From the NCBI GenBank assembly GCA_903835325.1, contig CAILMU010000171.1:1-10405 (forward strand): a stretch of 10,405 nucleotides of DNA. The letters are read 5' to 3'. Shown piece after piece: positions 5,902 to 10,405 of this stretch. The notes beneath the pieces are model-generated. The model saw only the letters and a list, made by a program, of their open reading frames with translations. It did no database searches and was not told where the DNA came from. The stretch's first letter is position 1. The number at the start of each line of letters is the position of its first letter. The stretch is from an uncultured Microcaldota archaeon. Its GTDB lineage: Archaea; Micrarchaeota; Micrarchaeia; Anstonellales; Bilamarchaeaceae. The translations under genes and the position numbers were made by a program.

Positions 5902-6525
5902 TCAATCCTTCTTCTGCTCGGGCCTCGAGACGTAATCCATGAGGAAGACCGAATCCTGGCCTATCCTATCCATTATCCTCAACGCCTTGGTCAGGAAGAT
6001 GAGGTCGTTCGGTCCCGGAGGCAGGCCCAGCTGGACATCGATATCACGTTTGGCATGGTAAAGGTCGCCCCAATCGCTGACTTCCAGTTCAGGGGATGAA
6101 AGGACCAGCAGCTCTATCCGTTCCCGGAAACCAAGGACGAACGAGCGGATTTCCTTCTCGATCGTCTTGCGGTTCGCGCTCGCATATGCCGATCTCAATC
6201 CCTCATCGTTGGGCATTGGTTCGATAAGGACGTTCGTCCCGATTATCGCCCCCAGGTCCTTGCTTGTGAGGACTGCCATCTCGGCGATCGCAAGAAGCCT
6301 GTACTGCCCCCGCATGAAACGCTCCCGCGACTCGGGATATACCAGGACGAGAGAAGCAAGGAGCGAGGTCAGCACCCCGATCAATACGTACGCGGCCATC
6401 TCCTTGTCCATGTGGAAGTAATAGATGGCGCACAGCACGGCGAGTATCAGGAACATTATCAATACGATGAACTGGGTGATATGCTTTCGGATGATGTACT
6501 TCTGGAATTCCAGCTCGATATCCAT
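5902..6525 (-). CDS. Two-TM membrane protein of unknown function
   Basis: A 207-residue protein with two hydrophobic segments near the N terminus (about 19-37 and 46-63) separated by a short charged loop (HMDKEM). A soluble, mostly helical domain of about 140 residues follows, probably on the cytoplasmic side, given the basic residues around RESRERF-type sequence after TM2. I recognise no catalytic motif. It starts 31 bases after the pyrG stop on the same strand with no promoter between, so it is probably cotranscribed with CTP synthase. Its SD site is weak (GGGTAAGCGAT before ATG). The stop is 14 bases from that of the PHP-like gene, which converges on it. The link with pyrG may only be genomic economy. 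Confidence 0.8.
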   Translation of the reverse strand: MDIELEFQKYIIRKHITQFIVLIMFLILAVLCAIYYFHMDKEMAAYVLIGVLTSLLASLVLVYPESRERFMRGQYRLLAIAEMAVLTSKDLGAIIGTNVLIEPMPNDEGLRSAYASANRKTIEKEIRSFVLGFRERIELLVLSSPELEVSDWGDLYHAKRDIDVQLGLPPGPNDLIFLTKALRIMDRIGQDSVFLMDYVSRPEQKKD

Positions 6526-6556
6526 ATCGCTTACCCGGCCCCATTGCCCGTGCGCA

Positions 6557-8209
6557 TCATTCCCCGTGGTCCTCGGCGGCCGTCTTGGACGGCTTATCCC
6601 GGAACTCCCTTGCCGCCTTCATGAACTCGATGAAGATTGGCGCTGGCGCCTCCAGCCTGCTCGTCAATTCAATATGCGCCTGCGTCGCTATCCCGAAGCT
6701 TGTCTTCCACTCCGCTATCTCAACAATATTGTTCTTCGGGTGCGTTCCGGATATCACCAACCCTTTCTCCTCAAGGGCCTTCACATATGACGGGTTGACT
6801 TCGTACCGGTGCCTGTGCCGCTCATAAACCTTCTCGCTCTTGTACGCCGAATACGCGATCGTGCCTTTCTTCAGCGTGCATTCATAAGCGCCCAGCCTGT
6901 TCGTTCCGCCCATCTTCGTTATCTGCTGCTGTTCGGGCAAAAGATCGATGACCGGGTATTCCGTCTTCTTGTTGAACTCGGTGGAGTTCGCGCCTTCCAT
7001 CCCGCAGACATGGCGCGCGTATTCAGCCACCATCAATTGCAGGCCAAGGCACAATCCGAGATACGGCACCCTTCTCTTGCGCGCGTACTCTATCGCCCTT
7101 ATCTTGCCTTCTATCCCGCGCTCTCCATACCCGCCCGGGACAAGTATCCCCTGGTATGAGGAGAGCACCTCTCCCACATCGAAGAGCTTGGTGTCCTCGA
7201 GGTCGCTCGCTTCTATCCATCCGACCTCCAGGCCGCAGTTCACCGCAGCCGCGCTGTGCACCAGCGCCTCCTTCACGCTCACATAAGCGTCCTTGACCGC
7301 AGTGTATTTCCCGACAATAGCTATCTTGAGGGGCGCCTCCTTCGGCTCGATTATCTGCCTCACCCTCTTCTTCCATTCGGTGAGATCCGGATCCTTCTTC
7401 TCGTCCAGCTTCAGCCTTTTCGCCAGCTGCTGGTAGACGCCCTGCTTCTCGAAAGAGAGCGGAAGCTCGTAAACCGTCTGCAGGAACGGGTCGTCGAAGA
7501 CCGCATCCTCCGCCACATTGCAGTATGTGCTTATCTTCTTCTTCGAATCCTCGCACAGTTTCTCCTGCTCGCGCGTAATGATTATATCTGGTTGTATCCC
7601 TTGGCTCTGCAGAAGCCTCGTCGCATGCTGCGTAGGTTTGGTCTTCTGTTCCCCGGGGCTCAGGCTGGGGACATAAGTAAGCTGCACGAAGACCATGTTG
7701 TCCTGCTCGAAATGCATCTGGCGCATGGCTTCCACGAAATACCCGTTCTCGATATCGCCTATCGTCCCCCCTATCTCGATGATCACTATGTCCGCGCCAT
7801 TATCCTTCGCCGCATCCACGACCCACTTCTTTATCTCGTCGGTGAGATGCGGGACTATCTGCACGTCGCGCCCCAGGAATTCCCCTTTCCTCTCCTTCTC
7901 TATTATCTTCTGGAAAAGCTTCCCACCGGTTATCGAGTTCGTGCCTTTGAGGGACATGTTCAAAAAGCGCTCATAAGTCCCGAAATCCATATCCACTTCG
8001 GTCCCGTCGTCCAGCACGAACACCTCGCCGTGGCGGAACGGGTTCATGGTGCCGCAGTCGACGTTCAAGTACCCGTCGAACTTTATCTGCGTGACCTTGA
8101 ATCCCCTGGCCTGGAGCAGCTTCGCTATAGAAGAAGACACTATCCCTTTCCCTAGCCCGGACATGATAGAACCGGCTATCACGATGAATTTGAGTTTCTT
8201 TTCTGGCAT
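6557..8209 (-). CDS. pyrG: CTP synthase (glutamine hydrolysing)
   Basis: A 550-residue protein of full family length. It converts UTP to CTP using ATP and glutamine, the last step of de novo CTP synthesis. The N-terminal synthetase domain has the P-loop GLGKGI (18-23), the UTP/Mg block NVDCGTMNPFRHGEVFVLDD and the IGGTIGDIE stretch (146-154). The class I glutamine amidotransferase domain starts near residue 294, with the oxyanion region PGGYGERG, nucleophile C387 in GLCLGLQ, and the triad completed by H512 and E514 in AHIEL (normally HPE). KFDGYLN replaces the common KIDPYLN. All catalytic residues are present. No SD precedes ATG at 8209, but a TATA-like tract lies 25 bases upstream, so the mRNA is probably leaderless. 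A two-TM gene follows in the operon. Confidence 0.98.
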   Translation of the reverse strand: MPEKKLKFIVIAGSIMSGLGKGIVSSSIAKLLQARGFKVTQIKFDGYLNVDCGTMNPFRHGEVFVLDDGTEVDMDFGTYERFLNMSLKGTNSITGGKLFQKIIEKERKGEFLGRDVQIVPHLTDEIKKWVVDAAKDNGADIVIIEIGGTIGDIENGYFVEAMRQMHFEQDNMVFVQLTYVPSLSPGEQKTKPTQHATRLLQSQGIQPDIIITREQEKLCEDSKKKISTYCNVAEDAVFDDPFLQTVYELPLSFEKQGVYQQLAKRLKLDEKKDPDLTEWKKRVRQIIEPKEAPLKIAIVGKYTAVKDAYVSVKEALVHSAAAVNCGLEVGWIEASDLEDTKLFDVGEVLSSYQGILVPGGYGERGIEGKIRAIEYARKRRVPYLGLCLGLQLMVAEYARHVCGMEGANSTEFNKKTEYPVIDLLPEQQQITKMGGTNRLGAYECTLKKGTIAYSAYKSEKVYERHRHRYEVNPSYVKALEEKGLVISGTHPKNNIVEIAEWKTSFGIATQAHIELTSRLEAPAPIFIEFMKAAREFRDKPSKTAAEDHGE

Positions 8210-8229
8210 AGGAAAAATGTGAAGGTCTC

Positions 8230-8238
8230 TTTTTTTAA
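8230..8238. promoter_or_regulatory. A/T tract serving as TATA box for pyrG and perhaps the divergent membrane gene
   Basis: The only A/T-rich box in the 53-base gap between two divergent starts. Its centre is 25 bases from the pyrG ATG (minus, TTAAAAAAA) and about 29 bases from ATG at 8263 (plus, TTTTTTTAA). On the plus strand it runs into AACACTTGT (8237-8245), the same nine bases that follow the TATA box of the kinase gene. Confidence 0.55.
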
Positions 8239-8262
8239 CACTTGTGAGTCAGTTATCATTTT

Positions 8263-8688
8263 ATGGATGGGAAATGGCTGAAATGGGCGCTCATCGCTTC
8301 TTGGATACTCTTGATTTTCGCTATCCTCAGCATCATCATCTACATCTCCGTGCCCTCGATACTCTCCTTGGTTCTCGGCACGCCCATATCCGGCGACTGC
8401 GGTTCGGCCCTGTCCGCATCGACCGGCGCCCAATCTGACCTGACATTCGCCCTCATGAGCCTCTGCTCCAGCGCAAAGAGCTTTGTCGGAATGAGCGCGA
8501 TGCTGCTCATCGTCATCGCCGGGATACCCGCCCTGATATCATACATCCTCGCGACTCTCGAAGTGGTGCGCTCTCCCATGACCGGCTTGAGGAAAGCTAT
8601 ATGGCTCATCCTGTTCTGGCTATTCCTCGGGATAATCGCAGTCACCGCATACTACATGACAGACAGGAAAAAGGCATCGACTCGATAA
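8263..8688 (+). CDS. Small membrane protein of unknown function
   Basis: A 141-residue protein with three clear hydrophobic segments at about 8-29, 77-98 and 112-132. Between TM1 and TM2 is a 45-residue loop with C46 and C68, which could form a disulfide if the loop is outside. The C-terminal segment KAIWLILFWLFLGIIAVTAY followed by a short basic tail resembles the last TM of PLDc_N-type membrane modules (Trp, then Gly, then Tyr), but this is weak. No SD is seen before ATG at 8263; the promoter spacing fits a leaderless start. The next gene begins 14 bases after its stop, and the two are almost certainly cotranscribed. Confidence 0.78.
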   Translation: MDGKWLKWALIASWILLIFAILSIIIYISVPSILSLVLGTPISGDCGSALSASTGAQSDLTFALMSLCSSAKSFVGMSAMLLIVIAGIPALISYILATLEVVRSPMTGLRKAIWLILFWLFLGIIAVTAYYMTDRKKASTR

Positions 8689-8702
8689 GGGGGATCTCAA
8701 CC

Positions 8703-9458
8703 ATGACCATCTACAAGAACCCTGCGGAAAAGAAAGCGAAACCCGCACTCTCGCTGGAAGCGGAAGCCGAATCCCTGCGCTCAAGCCTCATATCCGATTT
8801 CCACTCGCAGGCAAGAGCCCGCCTCCAGATCATCCTCAGCCGAATGGAAGGCTCGCCCCCGGCCCTAAAATCCGAGATAGCCGCCATCCTCAAGCTCCTC
8901 CATCCGCCTGCATCCGTTGCCCGCGATGTCAGGAAAACCGAAGAGGATTCAACCAACAGCTTCGAGGCCCTGCAGGAGATCTCAACCTTCGTCAAATACA
9001 ACAAGATGACTTCTGAGACGGTATCCGCACTCAGGAGCCTTGTCGAATCCGCCGTGAGGCCATATGGCACCGCGACATTCAACGCAAATCTCGCGGTCAA
9101 TGTCCCTCTGAAAAGCGACATGCGCCAAGCCATCCGCGCCATCCAGCTTCTCGACACCGTGATACGGGGCTCCGAATACCCGGTGGATTTGCCTCTGGAA
9201 GGCGACCCCCGCAAGGCAGCGTTCAAGGCAAGGATAGTAGGTGCGATACAGCGCCACCGTGTCTTCAAGCCCGAATACCTCACCCCGGAATTCGTTTCCA
9301 GGCTGAAGCTTTTGAGCCAGTACGAAGAAGGGACCATGAACTCGAAGATACTCCCCTATCTCAGGTCGGACAATTTCAATTTCAGCGCAGAGCACCTGGA
9401 CGCGATACTCCACGAGCTCCGCACGTTGGGTGTCACCCCGCAAAAATCAGAACCATAA
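8703..9458 (+). CDS. Helical protein of unknown function
   Basis: A 251-residue soluble protein, rich in predicted helix, that I do not recognise. The first 45 residues are charged and Ala/Glu-rich (possible coiled coil at about 17-50). Several amphipathic helices follow, with no Cys, no metal-binding pattern, no P-loop and no TM segment. The start at 8703 is chosen over the upstream ATG at 8601 because AAGGGGGATC lies just before it, and because the earlier start would overlap the membrane-protein gene by 88 bases. It is the second gene of a pair with the membrane protein. Its stop is 20 bases from the stop of the convergent regulator gene. A structural or partner role for the membrane protein is only inferred from the pairing. 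Confidence 0.8.
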   Translation: MTIYKNPAEKKAKPALSLEAEAESLRSSLISDFHSQARARLQIILSRMEGSPPALKSEIAAILKLLHPPASVARDVRKTEEDSTNSFEALQEISTFVKYNKMTSETVSALRSLVESAVRPYGTATFNANLAVNVPLKSDMRQAIRAIQLLDTVIRGSEYPVDLPLEGDPRKAAFKARIVGAIQRHRVFKPEYLTPEFVSRLKLLSQYEEGTMNSKILPYLRSDNFNFSAEHLDAILHELRTLGVTPQKSEP

Positions 9459-9478
9459 CTAGAATAAGCGCGCGAAAA

Positions 9479-10168
9479 TCAGATCTTGTTCAGCGCTTCC
9501 TTGATCTCGGCTATGGATTTCCGGCTCACAATCATCGGTATCCTCTCGCGCTCGGAAATCTTGACCGCCAGTTTGTCGACTTTCGTCGGGTCTATGTTGT
9601 GCAGCACCACCGCGGACGGTTTTGTCGGGCTGACCCGGAGGACCACCATCGGGCTCCGTCCGGTGCTGACCCCGGTGAATATGAAGACCCTCTCGTTCAC
9701 GTTGCCGTAGAGGTTCTGGAAATACGAGAAAGGCATCTCTAAAATCACCTTGATGCTGTCGATCAAAGTATATCCGTACACCTTCTTGGCATCGATCATG
9801 TCCTCGTTGGTCAGGACTGTCCCTTCTATCAGGCCGACGAAATCCTTGAGCGAGATGGATCGGGCGAACTCGTGCACCTCGAAATATTCGCTGACCGGTT
9901 TCTGGGTCTCGGTCAGCTTCTGCGATATCCCGCCCCCTTTCTGGCGGTCTATCTCGAATATGGCGTTCACGAAGCGTTTAATAACGGCGGTCCCGGGGGA
10001 TTTGCGCCTATTCCCCTCGTAATCGCTTATCGTGGAGACCGTTATGCCGAGATGCCGGCTTAGCTCCACCTGGGATATGCTGAATATCTCGCGCCATTTC
10101 CTCATGGTCGCGCCTGGATCCTCGGAGAGCGATATCTCGCCTGCTATCTCCCGCTTCACTTTCTCCAT
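9479..10168 (-). CDS. Archaeal transcriptional regulator with XRE-type HTH (COG1709-like)
   Basis: A 229-residue protein. Residues about 20-73 form a cro/C1-type helix-turn-helix: MRKWREIFSISQVELSRHLG, then ITVSTISDYEGNRRKSPG, with the recognition helix near 43-51. The lead-in GEISLSEDPGATMRKWREIF is typical of a conserved archaeal regulator family I place as COG1709. The C-terminal 120 residues form an alpha/beta domain (VFIFTGVSTGRSPMVVLRVS and PSAVVLHNI) that I take to be a ligand or dimer domain; the ligand is unknown. It acts on DNA in the cytoplasm. TTTAAA at 10192-10197 is 27 bases upstream of ATG and there is no SD, so the transcript is likely leaderless. Targets cannot be read here, though autoregulation is common in such regulators. 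Confidence 0.9.
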   Translation of the reverse strand: MEKVKREIAGEISLSEDPGATMRKWREIFSISQVELSRHLGITVSTISDYEGNRRKSPGTAVIKRFVNAIFEIDRQKGGGISQKLTETQKPVSEYFEVHEFARSISLKDFVGLIEGTVLTNEDMIDAKKVYGYTLIDSIKVILEMPFSYFQNLYGNVNERVFIFTGVSTGRSPMVVLRVSPTKPSAVVLHNIDPTKVDKLAVKISERERIPMIVSRKSIAEIKEALNKI

Positions 10169-10190
10169 TGAAAGCTATTCCTTCGATAAT

Positions 10191-10200
10191 GTTTAAAAAT
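10191..10200 (-). promoter_or_regulatory. TATA box of the COG1709-like regulator gene
   Basis: ATTTTTAAAC on the minus strand, centred about 27 bases upstream of ATG at 10168, consistent with a leaderless transcript. Confidence 0.6.
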
Positions 10201-10281
10201 TCCGTCTATCGTCCATATCGACTTCGCTTTTCGACAGATGCCACACCCTATTAATAATCTTTATTCAGCAACAAGGTGTCC

Positions 10282-10405
10282 ATGGCCTATAACATCATCG
10301 CGGATTTCTTCAACATCATCTCGCCATCCATGTTCGATGTCTCGGCGGTATTGCTCATCATCTCCTTCATAATCTGGGAGCTGCCGCGCTCGGTCAAACT
10401 TATCG
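10282..10405 (+). CDS. Membrane protein, N-terminal part (runs off the window)
   Basis: The first 41 codons of a gene leaving the right edge. ATG at 10282 follows AAGGTG with 3-base spacing, a plausible SD site, and TATTAATAAT at 10249-10258 is a candidate TATA box. The peptide begins MAYNIIADFFNIISPSMFDV and continues with one hydrophobic segment (VLLIISFIIWEL), so it is probably membrane bound or anchored near the N terminus. It is divergent from the regulator gene, with 113 bases between starts. The family cannot be named from this fragment. Confidence 0.65.
   Translation, partial: MAYNIIADFFNIISPSMFDVSAVLLIISFIIWELPRSVKLI

Noticed and set aside
7256..8155. Open frame of 299 codons antisense to pyrG
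   Set aside because: It is antisense to the highly conserved CTP synthase gene, and its His/Leu/Arg-rich composition is typical of a shadow frame.
8601..8702. Upstream ATG extending the 8703-9458 protein by 34 residues
   Set aside because: It would overlap the preceding gene by 88 bases, while ATG at 8703 has the strong AAGGGGGATC site just before it.
1..10405. CRISPR array or tandem repeat cluster
   Set aside because: No regularly spaced direct repeats were seen; TnpB is transposon-borne and has no array next to it.

Overview
The window looks archaeal. It carries an archaeal-type aIF5B/IF2 gene interrupted by an intein, a tRNA-Val whose intron folds into a bulge-helix-bulge, a COG1709-like regulator, and TATA boxes placed about 25-30 bp upstream of several start codons that lack a Shine-Dalgarno (SD) site, so several genes are probably leaderless. 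Compact convergent genes, and a CTP synthase whose substrate-site block resembles versions I associate with DPANN archaea and CPR bacteria, suggest a DPANN-like genome such as Micrarchaeota or Diapherotrites. That lineage call is a guess.

Left part (1-1760): the 5' part of infB runs leftward off the window edge and is interrupted after codon 19, inside its P-loop, by an intein of at least 301 residues with a LAGLIDADG-type motif. Divergent to it is a small HEAT-like gene (1109-1351), which converges on a second small HEAT-like gene (1395-1760, minus).

Middle (about 1790-3445): a tnpB-only IS200/IS605-family element (tnpB 1799-2959, minus) ends in a hairpin that also encodes the last TnpB residues. 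It sits next to tRNA-Val(GAC), encoded by 3120-3233 with a 41-nt intron at 37/38. Between the tRNA and the next gene is a 17-bp inverted repeat of unknown role. There is no stretch over 300 bases without a gene; the longest gaps are 3234-3445 (212 bases), 2960-3119 (160) and 961-1108 (148).

Signalling-like pair (3446-5887): a stand-alone Hanks-type Ser/Thr kinase without a recognisable glycine-rich loop is followed 24 bases later by a 508-residue protein with a PHP metallohydrolase-like core. I do not recognise the pair as a named system; it is the best candidate here for something undescribed.

Right part (5902-10405): pyrG (CTP synthase) and a two-TM membrane protein form a leftward operon. 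Divergent from pyrG is a rightward pair, a small membrane protein followed by a helical protein of unknown function. Then come the minus-strand COG1709-like regulator and the first 41 codons of a membrane-protein gene leaving the right edge. Three rightward promoters (before 1109, 3446 and 8263) share parts of one extended TATA-proximal sequence.
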